DNA from: a virus
Virus record (IMG/VR): IMGVR_UViG_3300042894_000738
Coordinates: 1 to 42,553 of that record
Strand: one strand, 5' to 3'
Length of the DNA stretch: 42,553 bases
Shown here: positions 12,090-20,600 of the stretch, in pieces
How the letters are laid out: each line of letters opens with the position of its first letter
Numbering within the stretch: position 1 is the stretch's first letter
Position numbers and translations under genes: made by a program
Notes under the pieces: generated by a model
The model's input: only the letters and a program-made list of their open reading frames with translations
Told to the model about the DNA's origin: nothing
The model's database searches: none

Positions 12090-12661
12090 GTATGCAAAAG
12101 CGTATCATCCTATTCAATGGTCCACCACGTAGTGGTAAGGACACTGCTGCATCCTTCATCTACAGTGCTAACCCATTCATTCATTGGTTCCGTATGTCGC
12201 AGCCATTGAAGGATATGGTATCAGCGTTCTTCACACTGAATAGCACAGATGCTAAAGTCATTGAGCAGCACAAAGATAACAAGTTACCGCTACTGTTTGA
12301 TAACACATTCCGTGAACTACAGATATGGTTCAGTGAAGAATGTGCTAAGCCTAAGTTCGGTCGTGATGTATTCGGTCGCCTAGCACGTAGGCGTATTGAG
12401 AATGCACTGTCAAAGCTACATATCTGTAGCGACTGTGGCTTCATTGAGGAAGCTATCCCACTGTTAGACCTAGTTGGTCCACAGAACATGCTTGTTGTAC
12501 AAGTATACCGTGACGGCTGTGACTTCACAAAGGATAGTCGTAGCTACATCACACTCCCTGGTGTGAAGACTATCAAGCTGGTAAACAGCGGCTCCATTCG
12601 TGACTACGAATACAATGTCAAGGCGGCAGTTAACCTATGGTTGGAAGCACAGGAGAGCTGA
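12086..12661 (+). CDS. Deoxynucleoside monophosphate kinase-like protein
   Basis: P-loop kinase fold, 191 aa, with Walker A GPPRSGKDT at residues 12-20. The following helix, a lid-like region (CSDCGFIEEAIPLL) and a C-terminal VVQVYRDGCDF strand resemble T4 gp1-type dNMP kinases. These phosphorylate dNMPs to dNDPs for replication, consistent with neighbouring ThyX and MazG-like functions. Catalytic Arg assignments are uncertain. Overlaps the helicase gene by 4 nt and the polymerase gene by 25 nt. Confidence 0.75.
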   Translation: MSMQKRIILFNGPPRSGKDTAASFIYSANPFIHWFRMSQPLKDMVSAFFTLNSTDAKVIEQHKDNKLPLLFDNTFRELQIWFSEECAKPKFGRDVFGRLARRRIENALSKLHICSDCGFIEEAIPLLDLVGPQNMLVVQVYRDGCDFTKDSRSYITLPGVKTIKLVNSGSIRDYEYNVKAAVNLWLEAQES

Positions 12662-14322
12662 ACCGTAAGTTCGTAGAACGTGCTACAGCAGCAGGACTGT
12701 CCTATGACTGCCTCGGTGATGGCAACTTCAATAGTGAAGTTGTCATTGTATCCGAGGCACCAGGGCCGCGTGAGACGCAGCTTAAGCTCCCCCTCGTAGG
12801 GGGGAGTGGACAGTTTCTGTGGAAAGTGCTAGCACAGTTTAACTTACGCAGACAGCATTGCTACATTACCAATGTAGTGAAGAAGCAGTTAGTCGATGGA
12901 GTGAAGGGTAAGGAGGGTCTATCGAAGAATGAGCTTAGTCATTGGAAAGCACTGCTAGATTGGGAACTATCACAGTTACCTAATGTTAAGTATGTGTTAG
13001 TCCTCGGTGGCCTAGCACTCGAAGCACTAGTCGGTGACACTGGCATTGAGAAGTGGCGTGGCTCTGTAGTCAATGACGGTAAGCGTACGTACGTTATCTC
13101 ATACAATCCTGCATTGCTAATGCGTAAGCCTAACTTAGAACCCATCTTCTACCTAGATGTATCTAAGTTAGATGCAGTCATGCGTGGGCAATGGTCTGAG
13201 TATCAGATCGAACACTTGTACGATCCTTCACCGAAGGAGGCGATACAGTGGTGTGATCGTATGATACAGGAAGGTAAGCCTATTGCATTAGACATTGAGA
13301 CTACTGCTGGTGAAACTGCATGTATAGGATTAGCCAACGATGCTCACATTGGAATGTGCATTAACTTCAGATCACGTACTGACAATCGTTGGACGCTTTC
13401 TGAAGAACGTGAGGTTCGAAGAAGTATACAAAGGGTACTCCGTCACGCATCAACGCGGATCGTTGCACAGAATGGTGGATTTGACTGTGGATGGTTATGG
13501 TATAAGGATCGGATACGATCGAAAGCGTTATGGCTCGATACACTACTTGCTCATCACACACTCCACCCAACGTGGCCACATAATCTTGCATTTCTCACCG
13601 CGCAGTACACTTCGCATCCATACTACAAGGATGACATACATGAATGGCGTGAAGGCGGAGATATCTCCACCTTCTGGATGTACAACGTCAAAGACTGTTG
13701 CATCACCTGGGAGGTAGCACGTAAGCTAGAGGCTGAGCTACGTCAGCAACAGATGTGGGACTTCTTCCATGGCCATGTTATGCGACTACAGCCGCACCTT
13801 ATCACTGCTACAGTGTTAGGTAATGACGTAGACCTACGTATGCGTGAGCAGCTTAACCATGACTATGGATTAGAAGTAGACCGTCTAGCGGCTGAGTTCA
13901 AAGCTGCTGCACGCATTGCTGCTAACGATCCAGAGTTGGATGTTAACCCTCTCTCGCCTAAGCAGCTAGGCTTACTGCTGTTCCAGAAGCTACGGCTTAT
14001 CGGTAAGACTACATCGACTGATGAAGCTAACCGTAATACAATGATTGAGAACCCTCGTACACCTGAGGATGCACGGCGTATGCTAGTGCTACTTAATGAG
14101 TTCAAGGAACAGCATAAGCTGTATAGCACATACATCACTGCTGCTGTCGATCCTGACGGACGTATGCGCAGTGACTACAAGCAGTACGGCACACAGTTCG
14201 TGCCTGGACGGCTATCATCTAGTCAGACACTATGGGGTAGTGGCATGAACTTACAGAACCAACCGGAACGGTTACGTGGCATGTTCATTGCACCGAAGAT
14301 TAAGATACCGGAGGGTATGTAA
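12637..14322 (+). CDS. DNA polymerase I, N-terminal fragment: UDG-like + 3'-5' exonuclease + palm start
   Basis: 561 aa. Residues 30-170 resemble a family 4-type uracil-DNA glycosylase (VVIVSEAPGPRE at 35-46, CYITNVVK at 75-82, YNPALLMRKP at 156-165). The usual YHP is YNP and the CxxC Fe-S cysteines are missing, so glycosylase activity is doubtful. The exonuclease motifs are complete: Exo I DIE (219-221), Exo II NGGFD (279-283), Exo III YNVKD (349-353). The polymerase then runs to the conserved GRLSSSQ...NLQNQP element and stops just before motif A. The rest of the enzyme is encoded at 14589. The stop overlaps the next ATG (TAATG). Confidence 0.88.
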   Translation: MVGSTGELNRKFVERATAAGLSYDCLGDGNFNSEVVIVSEAPGPRETQLKLPLVGGSGQFLWKVLAQFNLRRQHCYITNVVKKQLVDGVKGKEGLSKNELSHWKALLDWELSQLPNVKYVLVLGGLALEALVGDTGIEKWRGSVVNDGKRTYVISYNPALLMRKPNLEPIFYLDVSKLDAVMRGQWSEYQIEHLYDPSPKEAIQWCDRMIQEGKPIALDIETTAGETACIGLANDAHIGMCINFRSRTDNRWTLSEEREVRRSIQRVLRHASTRIVAQNGGFDCGWLWYKDRIRSKALWLDTLLAHHTLHPTWPHNLAFLTAQYTSHPYYKDDIHEWREGGDISTFWMYNVKDCCITWEVARKLEAELRQQQMWDFFHGHVMRLQPHLITATVLGNDVDLRMREQLNHDYGLEVDRLAAEFKAAARIAANDPELDVNPLSPKQLGLLLFQKLRLIGKTTSTDEANRNTMIENPRTPEDARRMLVLLNEFKEQHKLYSTYITAAVDPDGRMRSDYKQYGTQFVPGRLSSSQTLWGSGMNLQNQPERLRGMFIAPKIKIPEGM

Positions 14323-14582
14323 TGACACCTAAACAAGTGCAACGTAAGTTAGTTGTTATACAAAAGCGTACCGCTTCTGCGTATGCAGCATTGAAAGCGT
14401 TACAAGATACTTGTGCGCATCCTACACCTACATATAAGTACTGTGGTAGTTCTGGGAGCTACGATCCTAGCAACGACTCTTATTGGATAGACTGGCACTG
14501 TCCTGACTGTAATAAGAAATGGAATACACCACAACATCGACAGCATACAGACAAGTATCCTAATGCGGTGCGCATAAGGTAG
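14322..14582 (+). CDS. Zinc-ribbon protein inserted between the two polymerase halves
   Basis: 86 aa, translated from an ATG overlapping the stop of the N-terminal polymerase fragment. Residues 31-63 carry C31-x-H33, C41 and CPDC (60-63) with an intervening SSGSYDPSNDSYW segment. To my recollection this pattern recurs in small uncharacterised phage proteins, which suggests a separately acquired gene. It has no homing-endonuclease motif. It fills almost the whole gap between the halves, leaving little room for an intron core. It may bind the split polymerase, or only be a passenger. Confidence 0.75.
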   Translation: MTPKQVQRKLVVIQKRTASAYAALKALQDTCAHPTPTYKYCGSSGSYDPSNDSYWIDWHCPDCNKKWNTPQHRQHTDKYPNAVRIR

Positions 14583-14588
14583 GAAGTA

Positions 14589-15383
14589 ATGGCACATATT
14601 CAACGTGTTCGTGAAGAACAACTACACTTCGTATACTTCGATGGTGCTCAAGCAGAAGCACGCATCGTAGCATACGAAGCTGACATTCCTAAGTGGAAGG
14701 AGCAGTTTGAGAATGCAAGACTTAACCCAGGATCGTACGATGCACATATTGCGCTTGCGTCTGAAATGTTCAACATATCCTATGGTGACGTACCAACGTA
14801 TGATTATGAAGCGGACGGAAAGCTCACGCTACGCGGCATTAGCAAGAGGTGCCGTCATGGACTTAATTACCGGATGCAGTCTGCAAGGCTTGCCGGAGTC
14901 ACTGGTATGTCGCTTACAGAAGCTAACATCGCCTTTGATTTATATCATCGTACAACTCCTGAACTCCGACGCTGGTGGAATGACATTATCAATGAAGTAC
15001 AAGCAACTAGAGTACTCTATACATGTCTCGGTAGACGAATGGAGTTCCTCGGATCAAGGATAGATGAGTCTCTCATTGATAGCATCATTGCATTCAAGCC
15101 ACAGTCTACACTTGGTGACTTCGTATGCGGTGTACAGTGGAAAGTGCAGGAGGATGACGAGTGGCCACTCTATGCTAGAGTACCATTCAACAATCATGAC
15201 TCATTGACTGCAATGTGTCGTGAGAAGGATGTACAGCTAGTAGCTAGACTACTGCGTAAGTACGCTGAAGCACCATTGATAATCAAAGGTGAGCAGTTAA
15301 TCATCCCTGCCGACTTCAAGGAGTCATTCGCAGATGAACAAGGTATGCACCGATGGAGCAACTTAAAGAAGTTGAAGATGTAG
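14589..15383 (+). CDS. DNA polymerase I, C-terminal catalytic fragment
   Basis: 264 aa carrying the remaining family A polymerase motifs. Motif A is FDGAQAEAR (D18, E23). Motif B (O helix) reads R82-x3-K86-x3-H90-G-x2-Y94, with His where T7 polymerase has Tyr526. Motif C is NNHDS (H203, D204), where the usual second acidic residue is Ser. The N-terminus (MAHIQRVREEQLHF) looks native up to the strand before motif A, so the split falls in the palm. Fragment association is needed for activity unless RNA splicing joins them. AGGAAG precedes the ATG closely. Confidence 0.88.
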   Translation: MAHIQRVREEQLHFVYFDGAQAEARIVAYEADIPKWKEQFENARLNPGSYDAHIALASEMFNISYGDVPTYDYEADGKLTLRGISKRCRHGLNYRMQSARLAGVTGMSLTEANIAFDLYHRTTPELRRWWNDIINEVQATRVLYTCLGRRMEFLGSRIDESLIDSIIAFKPQSTLGDFVCGVQWKVQEDDEWPLYARVPFNNHDSLTAMCREKDVQLVARLLRKYAEAPLIIKGEQLIIPADFKESFADEQGMHRWSNLKKLKM

Positions 15384-15895
15384 TCGATGACTTCGTAGCT
15401 AACATGCGTTATATTACATGGAAGCCTAAGCAGTTAGCTACACTGCTAGGTGATCCTAGCTATACAGGACCACGAGAGTGGTTCTATGCAGAAGTCTATG
15501 CTCCATTAGATGTAGCACAAGCTGTTGCAGACTTCGCAGCATTCATTGCTGAGCATCCGTTACCACATGTGCCACATAGGCATAGACAAGGTGCAGTCAT
15601 TCGTGAAGAAGTGGTTGCGTTAGGTAAGTTATTACATGATTACATGGACATTGTACATATGTTACCTTCACAGGTAGCATATCATTGTAAATGTTCACCA
15701 TACGCAGTACGTGGTTGGTGGCGTGGATGGACCACACCACCTTGGGATGTGGTAGCAATGCTTAAAAAGTGGGCAGACTACATAAAGCTATACCCATTCC
15801 CACAGTATAGGAAAGGAACACATGGTGGTGCGCGATATCGACACAGTGTTAAAGTAAAGGAACCATTGCATGTTTCGAGAGGCAGTCAAAGATGA
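15353..15895 (+). CDS. Hypothetical protein with HTH-like segment, 180 aa
   Basis: The frame begins at ATG 15353, overlapping the polymerase end by 31 nt; ATG 15404 is an alternative. The protein is basic, and the segment MLPSQVAYHCKCSPYAVRGWWRGWTTPP (near 105-132, broken here by proline) resembles a helix-turn-helix of the Xre kind. It could be a DNA-binding accessory factor. It overlaps the ATPase gene by 26 nt. No family recognised. Confidence 0.6.
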   Translation: MEQLKEVEDVVDDFVANMRYITWKPKQLATLLGDPSYTGPREWFYAEVYAPLDVAQAVADFAAFIAEHPLPHVPHRHRQGAVIREEVVALGKLLHDYMDIVHMLPSQVAYHCKCSPYAVRGWWRGWTTPPWDVVAMLKKWADYIKLYPFPQYRKGTHGGARYRHSVKVKEPLHVSRGSQR

Positions 15896-17120
15896 CACAT
15901 TCCTTGCACAGTATCTGTCCTACATGGACCCACTGGAAACACCAGTAGCGTATGACTTCTGGTGCGGCCTGTGGCTGCTCAGTAGTGCTGTAGCACGCAC
16001 CATGCGTGTAGAGCGTCCACACGCACCTGTGTTCATGAATGTCTATGCCATCCTCTGCGCTGATGCAGGTACTACTCGTAAGAGTAGTGCTATCCGTAGA
16101 TGCGAAGCAGTGTACCGTAAGGCAGGATTGGATAATCAGGCTGCTATCATTACTGGCTCATGTAGTCCAGAGGCGTTGACAGCAGAACTGTTAGTGCGAA
16201 CAGCCACAGACTTACCTGCTAATGCTAACATTATTGTCAGTGAGTTAGTTACATTCCTTGGTAAGGAACACTATACCATGGGTATGCCAGGACTGTTGAC
16301 AGACTTGTATGACTGTCCTGACATACGTGATGTAAAGCGTGTCAGCAGTGAGAATATGGCTATCCGTGATATCTTTGTATCCTTCCTAGCAGCTAGTACT
16401 CCTAGCTGGCTAGTACGTGCTATCAATCCTGATGTAATCGAAGGAGGGTTCACTTCACGCTGCTTATTCATCATTGAGGAAAAGCGTAAACGTGTAGTAG
16501 CATGGCCTGATCCATCAGCAGGTGCTGACTACGTTAGCACTTGCGTTAACTCATTGCATAGGATACAAGAGGATGTGCGCAGATACAGTAACAGAGGTAT
16601 CACCCTTACAGATAACGCTAAAGCAGAGTTCGTACGATGGTACGAAGGACGTAAGCCAGATACACATGATCCATTCACCACTTCATTTGAAGCGAGAGAG
16701 GACCATCACATATTACGACTCGCAGGGCTGCTTGCAGTTAACGATAGATCATTTATCATTGATGTGTTCCACATCAGACACGCTGTGCGGATCATCAAGC
16801 ACCACAAGGACGGTGCCACTGATCTATTCGGAGCGGATAGAGACTCACACAAATTGGTCAATGGCGTCGATAGACTCAGACTCTTACTGGCGAACGCCGG
16901 TGCAGCAGGGCTGAGTCAGAATGAGATTAGCTACAAAGTGCGTAATGCACTACGCTCACGTGAGTTAGAATACGCATTGACAATCATGAATGAACTAGAG
17001 ATGGTATCTCGGTTCGAGGTAAAGACACATGGTCGTGCTAAGACTATATGGCGTGGTACGAATAAGTTACTAGTGAGATCACTGCAACAGACTGTGTTAG
17101 AGAGGATGAAGTATGAATGA
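15870..17120 (+). CDS. DUF3987-like primase-helicase-type ATPase
   Basis: 416 aa, resembling DUF3987/YfjI-type proteins found in phage replication modules. Residues 25-75 (PVAYDFWCGLWLLSSAVARTM, then VYAILCADAGTTRKSSAI) carry the family N-terminal helix and a P-loop variant AGTTRKSS (66-73). SELVTFLGK and FVSFLAASTPSWL follow as family-like strands. The C-terminus (AAGLSQNEISYKVRN...ELEYALTIMNELEMV) looks like a winged helix. Such proteins probably serve as replicative helicase or helicase loader; none has been firmly characterised to my knowledge. No other replicative helicase is visible, which supports the role. Confidence 0.7.
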   Translation: MFREAVKDDTFLAQYLSYMDPLETPVAYDFWCGLWLLSSAVARTMRVERPHAPVFMNVYAILCADAGTTRKSSAIRRCEAVYRKAGLDNQAAIITGSCSPEALTAELLVRTATDLPANANIIVSELVTFLGKEHYTMGMPGLLTDLYDCPDIRDVKRVSSENMAIRDIFVSFLAASTPSWLVRAINPDVIEGGFTSRCLFIIEEKRKRVVAWPDPSAGADYVSTCVNSLHRIQEDVRRYSNRGITLTDNAKAEFVRWYEGRKPDTHDPFTTSFEAREDHHILRLAGLLAVNDRSFIIDVFHIRHAVRIIKHHKDGATDLFGADRDSHKLVNGVDRLRLLLANAGAAGLSQNEISYKVRNALRSRELEYALTIMNELEMVSRFEVKTHGRAKTIWRGTNKLLVRSLQQTVLERMKYE

Positions 17121-17430
17121 TACTGTATCGCCATGGATACCCATGACAAATCCTGTGGATAAGAAGCTCGTAGGTAAGTTGTTGGAAGAACTTGGTGAAG
17201 CTACTTCAGCAACCGCACGAGCATTCATTCAAGGATTGGATGAAGTAGAACCTACTACGGGTAAAGTCAACCGGCGCTGGCTTCAAGAGGAACTAGCTGA
17301 TGTGCGTGCGTTATCTGAGTTAGCAATCGAACACTTTGGGCTTGATGCTAATGCGATTACTGAACGTGTTGAACGTAAGAAAGCATATCATCGTCGATGG
17401 TTCGCTATGATGGGAAAAGATGAAGTATGA
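17113..17430 (+). CDS. Second MazG-like protein, 105 aa
   Basis: Shows the MazG-type signature E26-x-x-E29 (LLEELGEAT) and E60-x-x-D63 (LQEELADVRAL), followed by a short helical end. It differs clearly from the first MazG-like protein at 4962, so the two probably have different substrates. It is the second-last gene of the early arm, coupled by ATGA-type overlaps to both neighbours. Role inferred: trimming unwanted nucleotides or a host alarmone. Confidence 0.75.
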   Translation: MNDTVSPWIPMTNPVDKKLVGKLLEELGEATSATARAFIQGLDEVEPTTGKVNRRWLQEELADVRALSELAIEHFGLDANAITERVERKKAYHRRWFAMMGKDEV

Positions 17431-17642
17431 GTAAGCGTGATGAAGTCAAATACATTGCTGTAGCAGCAGTAGTACACACTGCTACGCCTAAGGCGGTACA
17501 GCTACATATTGAAAGTATCAACGCACGTGCATGGGTACCACGCAGTGTATGCGAAGGCGGTGACAACCTTGTTGTCAAAGATGAAGATATCCGCATTGCG
17601 GATTGGTGGTTAAGGAAGAATGGATTGGAGGATGTAGGATGA
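17427..17642 (+). CDS. Small phage protein, 71 aa, last gene of the early arm
   Basis: The layout (strand, AVQLHIESINARAWVPRSVCEGGDN, acidic linker, IRIADWWLRKNGL) matches a type of small phage protein often seen next to replication genes, with a WxPRS strand and a terminal WLxKNGL helix. Function is unknown for the type. It stops at 17642, five bases before the end of the opposing late operon, inside a hairpin. Confidence 0.7.
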   Translation: MSKRDEVKYIAVAAVVHTATPKAVQLHIESINARAWVPRSVCEGGDNLVVKDEDIRIADWWLRKNGLEDVG

Positions 17643-17656
17643 CTACATCACTCCAA
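17625..17656. terminator. Bidirectional hairpin at the convergent gene junction
   Basis: TTGGAG-GATGTA (17625-17636) pairs with TACATC (17644-17649), a bulged A, and CTCCAA (17651-17656), around a GGATGAC loop. It contains the plus-strand TGA (17640-17642) and the minus-strand TGA (17648-17650). No T-runs, so it may act as an RNA stabiliser or transcription-collision point as much as a terminator. Confidence 0.5.
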
Positions 17657-20600
17657 CACAGCGAACTGATCTAGTCCCTTCAACGGGTCTAGGTCCTGTA
17701 ATCTCACGGCCCTTCCAGTCCGTGCCTGTAACTGCTTCTCCATTGCATCTATGTGATGATAGATGCCTGCATTGATGCTACGAATGTTCATTGCATGTTC
17801 ATTCTGTACCTTCCGCAGTTGCGTAGGATTACTACGTAACTGTGGGCTGGACATGCTATCACGCATTTCATCACTCTGCATCTTACGCATATCACGCAAT
17901 GGTGATAGCTTATTGTACAAGTCCTTGAACGCTGCAAGCGGTTCAATCATATCAGGTGGGACAGCCTCCTTACCTGCACCGTACGGGCTAGGCCGTGCAG
18001 TGCTCATGTTACCAATAGTACCCTCACCTGCAATGTTGCTAAAGTCTTTACCAATAGCTTGCAGCTTTTCCTCACTCTTACGTACTTCATCACCTACCAT
18101 GTCATTGACACGTAGACGACGGTTACCACCGAATAGGATACGGGATGAGCCGCTGCTAGTAGCAGTTAGCCCATACTGCTCTGCTACAGCAGACATGGCT
18201 CCTGCGTTACCTTTGATCTCATACGAGTATCCGTAGGTACGCATTAGCTCTAGTAGTGTCTGACCACCTAGGCCAACCATTGTCTCTAGTATCGTAGCAG
18301 CGTACTTGTTAATGGGATCCTTGTTCAAGGACGACTGCGTGTAGCCAGGAGCATCCCGCGTATCATTGATACGTAGCCCTGATGCAATGCTCAATGCGTT
18401 ACGCATATCTGCACCAGCAAATAGCTGTCCTGCTCCACGGATCAGTGATGGCGTAGACATGTCTACACCGGCAACACCGATGCCAGCACGGATACGTGAC
18501 CACGTACCGTCGTCTAGCAATGTCTCAATGCTATTACGCAGCGGTGCGTAGCGGTCAGTGTAGAACTCTGGATTAGTTACATCGAATGCTTCAGTCAGTC
18601 CTGCTAGTATAGCAGAGAAGAATGGTGACAACGCACCGTCGATGGGGATGCGGATAGAGTTCTCAGGGTCCTCACTACCAGTGTAGAAACGGAATGACCG
18701 TGCTGCGTCATTAGCATCACGTGTGACCATGTGTGCTACAGAGTTAGCAGGACGACCTTCAGCCAGTGCTTCCTCATCAGAGGATATAGCTGAGTGCAGC
18801 ATAATCAATGATAACATTGATCCAAGTGTGCCCATGCGTGCGGCAGTGGCCAACGGCTCACGTTGTGCTGACTTGAACACTTGATGCGCTGCTTGCATAG
18901 CAATGTTCTGATACGTCAGCATGGACGTAGCAGCTTGTACAGCCTTGTATCCACCGTACTGCGCTGGATCACCGACCACTGTACGTGCAAGTCCAACAAG
19001 TTCCTTCTCCTTACCAGCCATGTGGTTAATGTTAGCACGGAATAGTGCACTCTGCGGAGAGTTAGAGATTAAGTCTAATGCTCTGCTATAGAAGTGCCAC
19101 GCTCTACGTAGTGACGGCGGAGTAGCACGATTGCTAGTCTTAGCCATCCATTCATCGAACTGTGCTTTACTACGTACATCGAAGATAGACGCAGCATTGC
19201 CGCCATACGGCATACTCTGCGCGTACTCTGCTGACATGTTAGCAATGTTAGTATGTGTAGGACGACTGTCAGCAGCATATGCAATGCCTTGGCTGAGCAA
19301 TCCCTCACGACGCATGTAATGCGTCCATGAGTTTTCATAAGCACGTGTCATTGCTGTAGCAATGTCTTGTGCCCTCTGTGGTCCAATCATCCTGGCTACG
19401 TAGCCATTCTTATTCACTGAACGTGATAACGTGTCAGCTAGCGACGCAGCAGTATGTGCACCTAGATCACGGACTACAGAGTCAACTAGTTGCAGTGCAA
19501 ACGTAGGATCAGTGATACCTAACTGACGAATGTTAACAGTGCCACCTGTCATCTTACGGATGGCAGCATCAATGTATCCTGCTCGCAGCTTCGATGGAGC
19601 CGTTACCATTGCGGTAGCTGCGCTAGTCAGTGTGCTAACGAAGGCTTGTACGTTGCCAAGTAACGCACCTACTAGACCAGTAGTAGCGTTTTGCTCTAGA
19701 ATACGTAGCCCATTAAAGATGGGCACAGTTGTACGAGGATACGGCATAGCCGCAGCAGCGAGTCCTTGGTCTAACTCTACTTGCAGCTTCGATGCACCGT
19801 CATTGAATTTAATGCCTACGTAGCCATCAGCTGCTCTAGCTGATGCAGGTAGGATGCGTCCTACACCGCGAATGTCATTGCCACGCGGTACGTATGTGCC
19901 AGTAGCAGGGTCTAGCATATTACTAGCTGTAGACTTGGCAAAGTCTCTGATTGCTTCATTACGATGAATGAAGTCTAGTGTCTGACGGATGCCGTCTTCC
20001 ATCGCTAATGCAGGGTCTTGCATACGCAATGGACCTGCGTCCTCTGCACGACTACGTGCGTTGAGTGGAGAGTTACCCTCTACACCAGTAGACAACGGCA
20101 TACCGGCACCGCTGTTACGTTGGATAGTCATATCCTTAACTACACGGTGCATGTAGTTAGGACCTTTAGCTCGCATGGCAGCAATTTCATCAACACTAAA
20201 TGTGCCACGAGCAGCCGCGAAGTCTAACACTTTATTATTGATAGCGCGGTACGCTTGCTCTAACGCTGCGATCGTAGGATCAGCACGTCCGTCAGCAATG
20301 AGTTGTTTCAACTCTGCGTATGATTTATCACCGAGTGCTACACGATCAGGTTCACCTGTGTTACTCATCTTACCGCGTACGATGTTCTCCTGACGAACAT
20401 CATGTTCATCAGCCGCAGCCATTAGGCTAGACCACTTCGTACGCTGCTCAGGCGTAAGCAATGCTGCTTTATTGAACATGGTCCGAGGACTGATATCTAC
20501 ACGATGTGTGTTATCTAAGATACCAGTGTTCATGAACTCTGACATGCGGTCATTGTTCACTGCTTCACGTAGGTTAATGTAGTTAGCATTGATCTGTGCA

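Noticed and set aside
14322-14620. Group I intron within the polymerase gene
   Set aside because: The insert is about 266 nt, nearly all of it a plausible zinc-ribbon ORF with coupled start; I could not draw a P3-P7 core and saw no homing-endonuclease motif. Not fully excluded, so listed as a test in the findings.
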